DNA of 64,000 bases from Daejeonella rubra (GTDB lineage: Bacteria > Bacteroidota > Bacteroidia > Sphingobacteriales > Sphingobacteriaceae). The DNA lies in assembly GCF_900103545.1 (NCBI RefSeq), contig NZ_FNHH01000013.1, positions 40,530 to 104,529 on the forward strand, given 5' to 3'. Positions 9,526 to 19,523 of this stretch are shown one piece after another. How positions within the stretch are numbered: the first letter of the stretch is position 1; the number at the start of each line of letters is the position of its first letter. Made by a program: the position numbers and the translations under genes. A model generated the notes under the pieces. That model saw only the letters and a list, made by a program, of their open reading frames with translations, did no database searches and was not told the DNA's origin.

Positions 9526-9754
9526 TGCATAATTCTGTAATAACCTATCGCCATGCACTTTATAATTATACTGTTTAGTAATTTAATGAATCAATATTGC
9601 CGAATTAATTATTTATTGATCATAGAACGAAGTTTGCTAATCATTAAGAGAATTTAAAGTGAAATGCATTCAAGAAAATAGTGAACTATGATTTAATTCT
9701 TTGTTAATAGAAAGTAAAGTTTTTATATTGGGTTATAATTTAGATTGGTAAAAA

Positions 9755-10342
9755 TTGAAAGTTCAAATTTTGCAGAATGAGTTAGAATTATTGGGTCTCA
9801 TTTCAGAAGGGAATGAGCACGCTTTTCGTAAAATTTTCAACCATTACAGCGACAGGTTATATACTTATGCGTTTAGAATTACGGATAATGAAGAGCTGGC
9901 AGAAGAGATCGTGATGGATGCTTTTATGAAAATATGGTGTAATCGTGTGGAGCTTTCAATGGTAAATCGTTTCGACTCTTATTTATATGCTATAGTTCGG
10001 AATCATGCCTTTACAGCTATAAAACGAAGGGCACATGAATCTTTAATTATCAACCAGTTAAGCCTGACTAAAACCGAGTATCAGGATTGTACTGAAGATA
10101 CTATTGTCTATAATGAATACCAGCACATTCTGAGTAATGCTGTAAATCAGTTGCCTCCCCAGCAAAGGTTGGTTTATAGTTTAAGTCGCGATGAAGGTCT
10201 TAAATATGATGAAATAGCTGATCAGTTAAATTTGTCAAAAAATACAGTAAAGGCTCATCTCAAAAAAGCTTTATGTACTCTCAGGATCGTGTTTTCCAAT
10301 TTAATGGTATTTGCAATTGGAATTCTTTTTTTCCTGGGCTGA
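9755..10342 (+). CDS. FecI-like ECF RNA polymerase sigma factor
   Basis: This 195-residue ECF sigma-70 protein has a region 2 segment FNHYSDRLYTYAFRITDNEELAEEIV and a region 4 helix-turn-helix segment around LPPQQRLVYSLSRDEGLKYDEIADQLNLS. Only a TTG (9755) fits as start, since an in-frame stop lies six bases upstream at 9749 and no ATG occurs before the conserved domain. It is followed by a FecR-type anti-sigma gene and a SusC receptor with an STN signalling domain, the standard Bacteroidetes trans-envelope sensing set. It should direct transcription of the SusCD genes when substrate binds. The 229 bases upstream are AT-rich with no clear promoter. Confidence 0.93.
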   Translation: MKVQILQNELELLGLISEGNEHAFRKIFNHYSDRLYTYAFRITDNEELAEEIVMDAFMKIWCNRVELSMVNRFDSYLYAIVRNHAFTAIKRRAHESLIINQLSLTKTEYQDCTEDTIVYNEYQHILSNAVNQLPPQQRLVYSLSRDEGLKYDEIADQLNLSKNTVKAHLKKALCTLRIVFSNLMVFAIGILFFLG

Positions 10343-10453
10343 TAATCGCTCATTATCTGAAAAAATATTTATTAGTCTACTAACCCTTTTTTATTTCTCA
10401 ATTGTCTTTATCTATAAGGAAGGATATGCTTGAGTTTATCTAAAAGGAATAAT

Positions 10454-11470
10454 ATGTCAATTCATAGGTTTAAATACCTTTTTCAGCAATTTGTAAATAA
10501 GACTGCCACGTCTGAAGAGGTCGGGGAGTTTCTTTCTATGATGAAGAGGGATGACTATAACAAAGAAGTTCAGGACCTGCTGGATGAATTCTGGAATGAG
10601 CCCTCCTCCATTACTCCGATGGGCGAAGAAAATGCCGAGAGAATTTTTAATCAGATCATGGCAAATTCTCCTGCTGAAGAGCCGGTTAGGGTATTTAGCA
10701 TAAAAGCTAATTGGTATAAAGCTGTTGCAGCAATTCTGGTTATTGGCTTATCTGTCTTTTTTTATAAAGTGAATAGTCCGGGTTCAGAAATCAGGACTGC
10801 AAATGTAAATAGCATAATAACAGTTAAGCCGGATAAACCAGGCCGCCGTTTTATAAATTTACCTGATGGCAGTTCGGTTATTCTGAATGAGAACAGTAAA
10901 ATTGAACTTGGTAAAAATTTCAATTCCGATGGGAATAGGGAAGTATATTTAAACGGAGAAGCATATTTTGATATCGTTCATGATGCAAATCATCCTTTTA
11001 TTGTCCATACCGGAAAAATAAAAACCACTGTTTTAGGTACCGCATTTAATATTAAAGCAAATCCTGGAAGTAAGCTTATTACAGTAACGGTAACCAGAGG
11101 TAAGGTTAAGGTTGGAGACGATGATCATACCTATAATGTTATCGTTCCTGATGAGCAGGTTGTTTTTGATCAGGTACTGAGTAATCATGTAAAAAAGCCA
11201 ATTAAAGCAGAATCTGTAATTGAATGGACCAATGAAGATATGTATTTTGATGATGTAAGCATAAAGGATGTAGCTAATCAATTACAGGAAAGGTTTGATG
11301 TTAAAATTGTTTTTTCAAATGAACAGATCAAATCCTGTAAGTTTAGTGCTACTTTTTTAAAGACTCAGAGCCTGGAGCAAATATTAAATATTATCGGGGA
11401 ATTTAACCAGATCAAATACCAGTTTCAGGGAGCCAAAACTGTGGTGCTTGATGGCTCCGGATGTCAGTAA
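10454..11470 (+). CDS. FecR-like anti-sigma factor, single-pass membrane protein
   Basis: I place the start at ATG 10454, giving 338 residues; a TTG at 10430 in frame adds eight residues. The cytosolic N-terminus (about 1-85) should bind the sigma factor, one membrane helix (about 90-106, AVAAILVIGLSVFFY) follows, and the periplasmic part has the FecR signature INLPDGSSVILNENSKIEL and GEAYFDI. The end has the DUF4974-type domain (VANQLQERFDVKIVF). It transmits the signal from the STN domain of the receptor at 11662 to the sigma factor encoded just upstream. Confidence 0.93.
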   Translation: MSIHRFKYLFQQFVNKTATSEEVGEFLSMMKRDDYNKEVQDLLDEFWNEPSSITPMGEENAERIFNQIMANSPAEEPVRVFSIKANWYKAVAAILVIGLSVFFYKVNSPGSEIRTANVNSIITVKPDKPGRRFINLPDGSSVILNENSKIELGKNFNSDGNREVYLNGEAYFDIVHDANHPFIVHTGKIKTTVLGTAFNIKANPGSKLITVTVTRGKVKVGDDDHTYNVIVPDEQVVFDQVLSNHVKKPIKAESVIEWTNEDMYFDDVSIKDVANQLQERFDVKIVFSNEQIKSCKFSATFLKTQSLEQILNIIGEFNQIKYQFQGAKTVVLDGSGCQ

Positions 11471-11536
11471 AAAATAGTATTTCTATAATTAAAAGAAACA
11501 TAAATGAATACGACATTACCACCATAAAAATGAAAA

Positions 11537-11574
11537 CCCTCTGATTTCTTCACGGCAATGAGGATCTCAGAGGG
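11537..11574 (+). terminator. Hairpin between fecR-like and susC-like genes, probable terminator
   Basis: CCCTCTGA (11537-11544) pairs perfectly with TCAGAGGG (11567-11574) around a 22-base loop, with AAAA before and CTTTTG after. It could end the sigma/anti-sigma transcript or, being 88 bases before the receptor start, act as a leader attenuator. Confidence 0.5.
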
Positions 11575-11661
11575 CTTTTGCTATCGGTTTTAGACCTTTA
11601 GCAGTTTTTTAATTTAATTCATCCAGAGAAAGGATATTAATCAAATAAACCATGTAAAAAT

Positions 11662-14600
11662 ATGAAATATTTTACAATAAATGCGCCAGGGGCTACCCTT
11701 GTAAATTTTTTTGCAGAGAATTCTAACCGGAAACAACTTATTAAACAAATTATGCGGATCGGCTTTTTATCATTAGCCTTAGTATTAACTACTTTACAGT
11801 TGTTATTAGCCTTGCCGGTTAAAAGTCAGAAAATCGGTTCAGTTGAAGTCCGGCTGGAACTCAAAAATGAGACACTGCTAACGGCTTTTAAGAAAATTGA
11901 ACAGCAAACTCCTTTTCGATTTGTATATAGAAAAGGAGAATTGATGACTTTGCCATCAAGGAACATAAGTGCTTCAACCTATACGGTTGAGCAAGTGCTC
12001 AACATGCTTTTGGAGGATACTGATCTTTCTTACAAACAGGTTGATAACAATGTGCTTATTCAAACCAGTATTAACCAGCCAGAAAAACCTTTGAAATCTG
12101 AAGAGAGTGAAAATGCGCTTGCAGATATTGTAATACGGGGTCAGGTTTCTGATACCAGGGGTGAAACGCTTCCTGGTGTAAGTATCAAGATTAAAGGCAC
12201 AACAATTGGTGCTACTTCAGATCTTGATGGACGTTATACGATCAACGTTCCGGATAAAAACAGCGTGCTTGTCTTCACCTATATTGGCTATGTCACTCAA
12301 GAGCAAAAAGTGAATGAGCGGACAACCCTGAATGTAAAATTGGAAGCTGCTAACACTGCTTTAACTGAAGTAGTAGTTACAGCATTTGGACTTTCCAGAC
12401 AGAAAAAAGCACTTGCATATTCGGTGACCGAAGTTAAAGGAGAAGAGTTCACTACAGCCCGTGAGAATAACGTTGCAAATGCTTTTTCCGGTAAAATAGC
12501 AGGTGTGAACGTTACCGGTATGTCTTCTGGTCCAGGAGGTTCCAGCCGTGTAATTATTAGAGGAAACGGGTCGCTAAGTGGAAACAATCAGCCATTATAT
12601 GTGGTGAACGGTATGCCAATGAGTAATGTTGCCCGTTCCCAGGCACAAGGTGAGGGTGCTACTATATTAGATCGGGGGGATGGTATTTCATCCATTAATC
12701 CTGATGATATTGAATCGATCAACGTATTAAAAGGCGGACCGGCAGCAGCACTTTACGGAAGTCAGGCTTCAAATGGAGTAATTTTGATTACTACAAAAAA
12801 GGGTGCTGTTCAAAAAGGTGTGGGAGTAGAAGTGGGAAGTAATTTCACTGTTGGATCACCATCAATGTACCCTGATCTTCAATATATCTACGGACAAGGA
12901 TTAGATGGAATTAAACCAAGAACTAAAGCAGAAGCAATCAGTTCTGGTCGTTTGTCATTTGGTGCCAAAATGGATGGAACAGACTACGTTCAGTTTGACG
13001 GTGTCATGCGTCCATATACTGCGGTTAGGGTTAAAGATAACTGGCAAAATTTTTACAGGCCAAGCACTAATCTTACCAATAATATCGCATTTTCAGGAGG
13101 AAACTCAAATGCACTCGTTTACCGATTAGGGTTATCAGATCTCAGAGCAAATGCTCTTGAGCCCGGCTCAAGTTATAACAGACAGTCGGCTAATATGGAC
13201 TTACGTTCCGAACTTGGTAAAAAAATCATCATTGAATCTACATTCCATTATAATTCTGATCAGGGTACAAACAGACCAGGTAATGGGTATGCAGATAATA
13301 CCACTTCCTGGGCTACTAATTTACTTGCTAATACCGTTGATATCAGAAATCTGGCTCCGGGCTATGACGCGAACTTCAATGAGGTGCAATGGCAACAGGT
13401 TCCTGAAGCCCAGAATCCATATTTCGTGATCAACAGAATGGGGAATTCGGATAAGAAGAACCGTTTTATGGCACAGGGAAGTATTCAGTATAATTTCCTG
13501 AAAAATCTCTTTGTAAAACTAAGCGGAATGAGAGATATCGATCGTTTTGAATCGATGGATTATATGCCTGTTGGAACTGCTAAAAGGCCTAAGGGACTCT
13601 TCAACTCAGGTACATCCTTTGCAACAAAAACAACTGCTCAGTTATTGGTTAATTACAATACCACATTCCTGGAAGATTTTCAGGTTACCACAATGGCTGG
13701 TGCTAACATTGATAGAAATGTATTTAACTCAACTTATAATGGAGGAACTGAGTTCATCGTTCCTAATTTTATAAGTTATTCAAACTTAGCCTTACAATCA
13801 GCTAATGTCGGATTCAGTCAATCTGGTCAGAATTCTGTTTTTGGATCAGCAGATCTGAGCTATAAAGGCATATTCTATTTAACTGCTACTGCAAGGCAGG
13901 ATTGGTTTTCTACTCTGAATCCAGGTAAGAATTCAATTTTGTACCCCTCTGTAGGTGCAAGTGTAATTCTGTCTGATGCTATTAAATTACCATCTCTGAT
14001 CAGCTTTGCTAAAATCAGAGCTTCCTACGCTCAGGTGGGTGGTTCAACGGTAAACCCATATCAGATTAATCAGAGCTACAGTTTTCAGCAAGGCGGACAT
14101 CTTGGTCAACCTGTTCAAACTACCTCAACAGCTTTGTCTAATCCTGATTTAAGACCATTGACATCAACAACCTATGAAGGGGGTATCGATATGCAATTCC
14201 TCAACAATCGCTTAGGTTTGGATTTCACATATTACAACCGTAAAACAACGGATGATATTTATAGTACAGCTATTGCTTCTTCATCAGGTTATACCTCTGC
14301 ATTATTAAATGTGGGTGAATTGAGTAATAAAGGGATTGAGGTATTATTAACCGGTCAGCCAATCAAAACAAGTAAATTCAATTGGGATGTGAGCTATAAT
14401 TTTGCATATAACAAAAGCGAAATTGAAAAACTTTCATCTGGTTTAACTTCCATTGCCGGCGTTGAAATAGGAAGGCCATACAATACCATTCGGGGCAGAA
14501 CCTATTTAACCAATGCCAGCGGACAACGTGTATATAATAAACTAAGTGGTTACGAGGTTCAAGGCCCGGAAATTGAATATGGTCAGGGGGTTCCTCCATA

Positions 14601-15120
14601 TACTATGGGGTTGACCAATAATTTCAGGTATAAGAATTTCTCATTCAATTTCTTAATTGATGCAAAATTTGGAAATATCGTACAATCAGGACTTAGCCGG
14701 TACCTTTATCGTTTTGGTTTATCAAAAAATACCTTGCCTGGCAGAGAAAGCGGTTTGACTGTTTCTGGAGTTGATCAGGCAGGTTTACCATTTACCAAAA
14801 CCTGGCCGGTAGTTGAAATTGACACCTATTATAATAACCAGGCTTCTATCAGTCCTTTAACGACTTCTGTATTTGATGGCGACTTTGTGAAGTTGAGGAG
14901 TGTGGTGATGAGTTATAATTTGCCTGTGAACAAACTTAAGTTCGTTAAACTTCAATCAGCTAATCTTTCATTGGTCTCTCGTAATTTGGCTATACTTCAC
15001 AAGAAAATCACTGACTTTGATCCGGAATCTGCTTACACTATTGGTAATAACCAGGGTGCTTCCTCCAACACAATTCCAAGGACACGTGATATCGGCTTTA
15101 ATTTAGTTGTGAAATTTTAA
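11662..15120 (+). CDS. SusC/RagA-family TonB-dependent outer-membrane receptor with STN domain
   Basis: This 1152-residue protein has an N-terminal signal/membrane segment (about 30-55). Next comes an STN (secretin/TonB N-terminal) domain (about 60-140, LKNETLLTAFKKIEQQT), a carboxypeptidase-regulatory-like beta domain (about 155-232, IRGQVSDTRGETLPGVSI) and a plug domain (about 250-380, NVLKGGPAAALYGSQASNG). The rest is a 22-strand barrel ending in a terminal aromatic residue (VVKF). It imports bulky substrates across the outer membrane with TonB energy, while the STN domain signals to the FecR protein. The partner SusD gene follows after 24 bases. It is probably the entry port of this island; the substrate class (peptide or glycan) is not readable. 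Confidence 0.96.
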   Translation: MKYFTINAPGATLVNFFAENSNRKQLIKQIMRIGFLSLALVLTTLQLLLALPVKSQKIGSVEVRLELKNETLLTAFKKIEQQTPFRFVYRKGELMTLPSRNISASTYTVEQVLNMLLEDTDLSYKQVDNNVLIQTSINQPEKPLKSEESENALADIVIRGQVSDTRGETLPGVSIKIKGTTIGATSDLDGRYTINVPDKNSVLVFTYIGYVTQEQKVNERTTLNVKLEAANTALTEVVVTAFGLSRQKKALAYSVTEVKGEEFTTARENNVANAFSGKIAGVNVTGMSSGPGGSSRVIIRGNGSLSGNNQPLYVVNGMPMSNVARSQAQGEGATILDRGDGISSINPDDIESINVLKGGPAAALYGSQASNGVILITTKKGAVQKGVGVEVGSNFTVGSPSMYPDLQYIYGQGLDGIKPRTKAEAISSGRLSFGAKMDGTDYVQFDGVMRPYTAVRVKDNWQNFYRPSTNLTNNIAFSGGNSNALVYRLGLSDLRANALEPGSSYNRQSANMDLRSELGKKIIIESTFHYNSDQGTNRPGNGYADNTTSWATNLLANTVDIRNLAPGYDANFNEVQWQQVPEAQNPYFVINRMGNSDKKNRFMAQGSIQYNFLKNLFVKLSGMRDIDRFESMDYMPVGTAKRPKGLFNSGTSFATKTTAQLLVNYNTTFLEDFQVTTMAGANIDRNVFNSTYNGGTEFIVPNFISYSNLALQSANVGFSQSGQNSVFGSADLSYKGIFYLTATARQDWFSTLNPGKNSILYPSVGASVILSDAIKLPSLISFAKIRASYAQVGGSTVNPYQINQSYSFQQGGHLGQPVQTTSTALSNPDLRPLTSTTYEGGIDMQFLNNRLGLDFTYYNRKTTDDIYSTAIASSSGYTSALLNVGELSNKGIEVLLTGQPIKTSKFNWDVSYNFAYNKSEIEKLSSGLTSIAGVEIGRPYNTIRGRTYLTNASGQRVYNKLSGYEVQGPEIEYGQGVPPYTMGLTNNFRYKNFSFNFLIDAKFGNIVQSGLSRYLYRFGLSKNTLPGRESGLTVSGVDQAGLPFTKTWPVVEIDTYYNNQASISPLTTSVFDGDFVKLRSVVMSYNLPVNKLKFVKLQSANLSLVSRNLAILHKKITDFDPESAYTIGNNQGASSNTIPRTRDIGFNLVVKF

Positions 15121-15144
15121 TTCTCATTACCTAAAATTTTGAAT

Positions 15145-16692
15145 ATGAAACTTAATCGAATTAATAAAATAGTTGCGTTTCTTACAATGGCCATTGTTCT
15201 TACAGCTTGTTCAGATGAGTTGGCTGAATTGAACAAAAATCCAAATGCGTATGAAACCGTCAATGCTAAATTTCTGTTTACCAGAGCTCTTCTAACTCAG
15301 GCAAATCTGAATCCAAACGGAAACCGTTTTAATAACATGCAAATGTTGCAACAGGAAGCTACCTATAGTGAGGTAACAGCACCAGGCGATAAATATTTTG
15401 CTGAAGGATATGTCAGGAATAATTGGGCTGCATATACCGGTTGTTTGAAAGATATTAACCTGGTAATCGATGAAGCTTCGAAAGATCCGGCAGATGTCAA
15501 TCTGAAAGCGGTTGCAAGAATATGGCGTGTTTATATTTACCATCAATTAACTGATTTATATGGTGATATTCCCTATTCTGAAGCTAATAAAGGCCTTAAC
15601 GGATCTTATACTCCAAAATATGATATCCAATCTGATATCTATAAAAATATGGTCGTTGAATTAGATGAGTCTGCAAAATCACTCGATGGATCTAAAACAA
15701 CCTATGGCAGTTCAGATTTGATCTATAGCGGAAATACAAGCAGTTGGAAACAATTTGCCTATTCCTTAATGTTAAGAATCGGAATGCGTTTATCTAAAAT
15801 TGATATGGCAGAATCAACCAGGGTTGTGAAAATGGCAATTGCTGGTGGCCCGATCACTTCATCAGGTGCACTGGCAAAAATACCTTATGCTGATGGTGCG
15901 CTAACAAGAAATCCCCTTTCTGATCAGGCACGTATTCTGGATTATGTGGATGGACAAAATCCATTGAATGTTCAGGGGTCAAAAATGTCTAAAAGGTTGA
16001 TCGACCATTTGAAGGGAAATTCAACAACTACAAAAGATCCCCGATTGAATGTAATGGCGATTCTATGGGTTAAACAGGCAGATAAAACCTATAAAGCTGA
16101 TACAGCAACTGCCTTACAAAAAGGAATGCAAAATGCTCAGTTCAATGGTTATCCGGCTGATTTTGAAACGTATTCTGAACCAAATGTTGACGTAGTATAC
16201 AGCTATTCTGCTCCATTTGTGGTTATGGGTCCTGCAGAAGTTAATTTTTTACTCGCTGAAGCAGTTGTACTGGGTATGCATACAGGTGATGCTGCAGCCT
16301 ATTATGCAGAAGGTGTAAAAGCTGCGATGGCACAATGGGCCCTTTTTGGTCCGGGTGGTGTTATTTCAACTGATAAGGTCAATACTTATCTGGCATATAA
16401 TCCATTCAAATCTGCCGGAACTGCAAATGAAAAGATAGAGCAGATCTCTACTCAAAAGTGGGTTTTGTTTTACCTCGATCAGATTGAAAATTTTGCAAAT
16501 TGGAGACGCACCGGATACCCTGCATTAATACCTACGAACTATCCTGGAAATATTACCGGTGGCCGAATCCCAAGGAGATATATAGTTCCTGAATCAGAAG
16601 AAACGCTGAATAAGGTAAACTTCCTGGCGGCAAAAGCCAGACAGAGCGGAGATAATACTTTGTTAAGTCGCGTTTGGTGGGATAAACCATAA
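15145..16692 (+). CDS. SusD/RagB-like outer-membrane lipoprotein
   Basis: The start at ATG 15145 gives MKLNRINKIVAF and a lipobox LTAC with Cys22, so the mature 494-residue protein is lipid-anchored at the outer membrane. A TTG at 15139 would add two residues. The sequence shows the SusD-like TPR pattern (LADIYRIWRVYIYHQLTDLYGDIPY-type segment; ADVNLKAVARIWRVYIYHQ) and the terminal region RIPRRYIVPESEE typical of the SusD_2 group, which often accompanies peptide or unusual-substrate SusC proteins. It caps the SusC barrel and captures the ligand. It is co-transcribed with the receptor. Confidence 0.94.
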   Translation: MKLNRINKIVAFLTMAIVLTACSDELAELNKNPNAYETVNAKFLFTRALLTQANLNPNGNRFNNMQMLQQEATYSEVTAPGDKYFAEGYVRNNWAAYTGCLKDINLVIDEASKDPADVNLKAVARIWRVYIYHQLTDLYGDIPYSEANKGLNGSYTPKYDIQSDIYKNMVVELDESAKSLDGSKTTYGSSDLIYSGNTSSWKQFAYSLMLRIGMRLSKIDMAESTRVVKMAIAGGPITSSGALAKIPYADGALTRNPLSDQARILDYVDGQNPLNVQGSKMSKRLIDHLKGNSTTTKDPRLNVMAILWVKQADKTYKADTATALQKGMQNAQFNGYPADFETYSEPNVDVVYSYSAPFVVMGPAEVNFLLAEAVVLGMHTGDAAAYYAEGVKAAMAQWALFGPGGVISTDKVNTYLAYNPFKSAGTANEKIEQISTQKWVLFYLDQIENFANWRRTGYPALIPTNYPGNITGGRIPRRYIVPESEETLNKVNFLAAKARQSGDNTLLSRVWWDKP

Positions 16693-16812
16693 TATTCCCT
16701 GATTAACCTTTATTAATTAGTCCAGGTTATTTTCAAAATACATAAAGTATTGAAAAAAATAACTTGGATTATTTTTTTCAAATTCACTAAGTTTAGGAAT
16801 AAAAATGCTGCT

Positions 16813-18114
16813 ATGAAACGTAGAAATCTTTTAAAATATCTTTCCGTTTTGCCTCTCTCGGGCGCGGTCATTGGTGTCGAATCTGCTTTTAAGCCATTAA
16901 TGGCTGAAGAATTGGAATTTCTGCCTCAACAACAAAATACAAATCAGCCCCGGCGAATTGCTGCAATATTGACTGAGTATCGTCCTAACTCACATGCAGA
17001 TGTGATAGTTGGGAAATATCTGGAAGGGTATAACCAGGATCAGATGGCCCCTTACCCGGAGTCTAAGATCGTGTCTATTTTCACTGAGCAGGTTCCTGAA
17101 AATGATATGAGCCGTCCTATGGCTAAGAAATACAATATTCCCATATTTCGGACGGTGGCAGATGCATTGACATTAGGAGGGGATAGCCTTGCTGTAGATG
17201 CGGTTCTGCTGATCGGTGAGCATGGTGTATATCCCATGAATGATAAGGAACAAAAGCAATATCCTCGCTTCGAGATGTTTCTGAAAATAACAGATGTATT
17301 CAGACAGTATAAAAAATCAGTGCCGGTATTCAATGATAAACACCTTTCTTATAGCTGGAGACAGGCGAAACGAATGGTAGAAATTTCTAAGGAACTGAAA
17401 TTTCCTATGCTGGCAGGATCTACCATACCTGTTTCATGGCGAATTCCTGCAGTAGATACCCCTTTTGGGAAAGCACAAAAATATGCTGTTGGAATTTCTT
17501 TCAGCGGATTGGATATTTATGGCTTCCATTTGCTGGATGGTCTGCAGGCAATTGTTGAGAGAAGAAAAGGCGGAGAAACAGGGGTGAAGTCTGTACAATG
17601 TTTTGAAGGCACGGAATGCTGGAATTATCTGGATCAGAATGATTGGGTAAAAAGACTCTTTGATCAGGCAATTTCTCACAGTGAAACACGTGTGGCTGGA
17701 GATATGAAGGAGCTTGTTAAAAAACCGGCTGTGTTTATCGTTGATTACAATGATGGTTTGAAGGCGGCTTCATTTCTTATGACCGGTTTGGTGCAGGACT
17801 TTACCTATGCTATTGATGTTGAAGGTCAGCAAAAGCCATTTTCAACCTTAATGAAGTTGCAAGCCGGAAAGCCACATTACCATTTTGGTTGTTTGGTTAA
17901 AAATATTGAGATCATGTTTAATACCGGAAAATCTCCTTATCCTGTTGAACGTACCATGCTTAGTAGCGGTATATTGGATTTTGCATTGGAATCACGTATA
18001 TTGGGTTATCAAAAGCTGGAAACTCCGGAATTGTCACGGGTACGTTACCAATGCTCTCCGGAATCATATTTTTTTACAAAGGGCTGGGATAGTAATGGAA
18101 AGCGAATAGATTAA
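16813..18114 (+). CDS. Tat-exported protein of unrecognised family, copy 1 (Rossmann-like)
   Basis: A TTG at 16750 could add 21 residues, but the twin-arginine signal MKRRNLLKYLSVLPLSGAV begins at ATG 16813, so I use that (433 residues). After the signal comes an alpha/beta region starting RRIAAILTEYRPNSHADVIV, and later EHGVYP, PVFNDKHLSYSW, MLAGSTIPVSWR and ERRKGGETGV. It is clearly homologous over its length to the protein at 29755. The order of elements recalls Gfo/Idh/MocA oxidoreductases, but there is no GxGxxG nucleotide loop, so cofactor binding is uncertain. It sits between the SusCD pair and amidohydrolase 3, arguing for a role in the same pathway. Confidence 0.78.
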   Translation: MKRRNLLKYLSVLPLSGAVIGVESAFKPLMAEELEFLPQQQNTNQPRRIAAILTEYRPNSHADVIVGKYLEGYNQDQMAPYPESKIVSIFTEQVPENDMSRPMAKKYNIPIFRTVADALTLGGDSLAVDAVLLIGEHGVYPMNDKEQKQYPRFEMFLKITDVFRQYKKSVPVFNDKHLSYSWRQAKRMVEISKELKFPMLAGSTIPVSWRIPAVDTPFGKAQKYAVGISFSGLDIYGFHLLDGLQAIVERRKGGETGVKSVQCFEGTECWNYLDQNDWVKRLFDQAISHSETRVAGDMKELVKKPAVFIVDYNDGLKAASFLMTGLVQDFTYAIDVEGQQKPFSTLMKLQAGKPHYHFGCLVKNIEIMFNTGKSPYPVERTMLSSGILDFALESRILGYQKLETPELSRVRYQCSPESYFFTKGWDSNGKRID

Positions 18115-18225
18115 TATTGTTCTGATCAAGAGTTAAATCCTGCGTTTAATTATGTAAAAAAATAGTATCCAAAACTTAATAGTATTCTCAATTTATAATG
18201 ATTTAACAAAAAAACAATAGTTCAA

Positions 18226-19479
18226 ATGAGGAAGTTTTATATTCTGTTAGTAACAATTTTGTTGCCTTTTGTGCTTTTTGCACAGTCTAAGCCTTATAAT
18301 ATCATAATAAAAGGCGGACATGTTATTGATCCGAAAAACAATATTAATTCAGTGATGGATGTAGCAATTGCAGATGGGAAGATCGCTCGTATTGCTGTCA
18401 ATATTGATGCGGCACAGTCTACGCATATCGTTAATGCAAAAGGTATGTATGTAACTCCTGGGCTGATCGATATTCACGGTCATGTTTTTGCAGGAACAGA
18501 GCCAGATCATATGTATAGCAATGGTTTCAATAGTATCATGCCTGATGGATTTTATCAACGAGTTGGTGTAACTACTGTGGTAGATGCTGGTGGTTCTGGC
18601 TGGAGAGATTTTCCAACATTTAAAAAGAATGTGATCGATAATTCCCAGACCCGTGTACTTGCATTTTTAAATATCGTTGGAAACGGCATGCGTGGAGGTA
18701 TTATTGAGCAAAATGTAACAGATATGGATCCTGAAATTGCTGCAAAGGCTGCTTTGAGATATAAGGATCATGTGGTTGGAATTAAAGTAGCTCATTTTAC
18801 AAGTCCTGATTTTACGAATGTTGATCGAGGCGTTGCTGCTGGAAAATTAGCAAATATGCCTGTAATGATCGATTTTGGTGGAACGGTTCCTCGTTTGTCT
18901 TTAAATGATCTGCTCATGAAGCGTTTACGTCCCGGTGATATTTTTACACATACTTTTGGTGAATTACTTGATACTAAAGAGGCTATAGTAGATACCGCCA
19001 GGCAGGAATTAAAGCCCTTTGTGATGGCCGCTCAGAAAAGAGGGGTAATTTTTGATGTAGGTTATGGAGGATCAAGTTTTAGATACTCACAGGCAATTCC
19101 TGCTGCCAAGGCTGGATTTCATCCCAATACCATCAGTACGGATCTTCATATAAGCAGCATGAAAGGCTCTATGAAGGATATGCTTCTTGTTATGTCAAAG
19201 TTCCTGAAAATTGGGATGAACCTTCAGGAAGTGATCAACGCAAGTACATGGGCACCTGCAAAAGCAATAAAACGTCAGGAGTTAGGTCATCTTTCTGTTG
19301 GAGCTATTGCTGATGTGGCAATTCTGAACATGAGAAAGGGCAATTTCGGGTTTTATGATATGGCCGGCTATAAAATGGAAAGCGATGAAAAACTGGAATG
19401 TGAAATGACCATTTTCGGTGGTAAAATTGTTTATGATCTGAATGGAATTGTGAATCCATTGCCAAATAATAAAAATTAA
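18226..19479 (+). CDS. Exported COG3964-type amidohydrolase paralogue 3
   Basis: This 417-residue protein has a signal peptide ending LFAQS (about residue 20). Metal-site residues: H84-G-H86 in IDIHGHVFAGT, Lys in GIKVAH, His in IFTHTFG and Asp in ISTDLH. The segment that is FDVGHGG in the other paralogues reads FDVGYGG, with Tyr280 in place of His; this residue is otherwise invariant here, so activity or specificity may differ. It is followed after 44 bases by a short-type PLP enzyme, repeating the amidohydrolase/PLP pairing. The 111 bases upstream are AT-rich. Confidence 0.91.
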   Translation: MRKFYILLVTILLPFVLFAQSKPYNIIIKGGHVIDPKNNINSVMDVAIADGKIARIAVNIDAAQSTHIVNAKGMYVTPGLIDIHGHVFAGTEPDHMYSNGFNSIMPDGFYQRVGVTTVVDAGGSGWRDFPTFKKNVIDNSQTRVLAFLNIVGNGMRGGIIEQNVTDMDPEIAAKAALRYKDHVVGIKVAHFTSPDFTNVDRGVAAGKLANMPVMIDFGGTVPRLSLNDLLMKRLRPGDIFTHTFGELLDTKEAIVDTARQELKPFVMAAQKRGVIFDVGYGGSSFRYSQAIPAAKAGFHPNTISTDLHISSMKGSMKDMLLVMSKFLKIGMNLQEVINASTWAPAKAIKRQELGHLSVGAIADVAILNMRKGNFGFYDMAGYKMESDEKLECEMTIFGGKIVYDLNGIVNPLPNNKN

Positions 19480-19523
19480 ATTTTAATGTTTTTCCTCTTA
19501 ATATTCAATCTATCCTGATTTAA

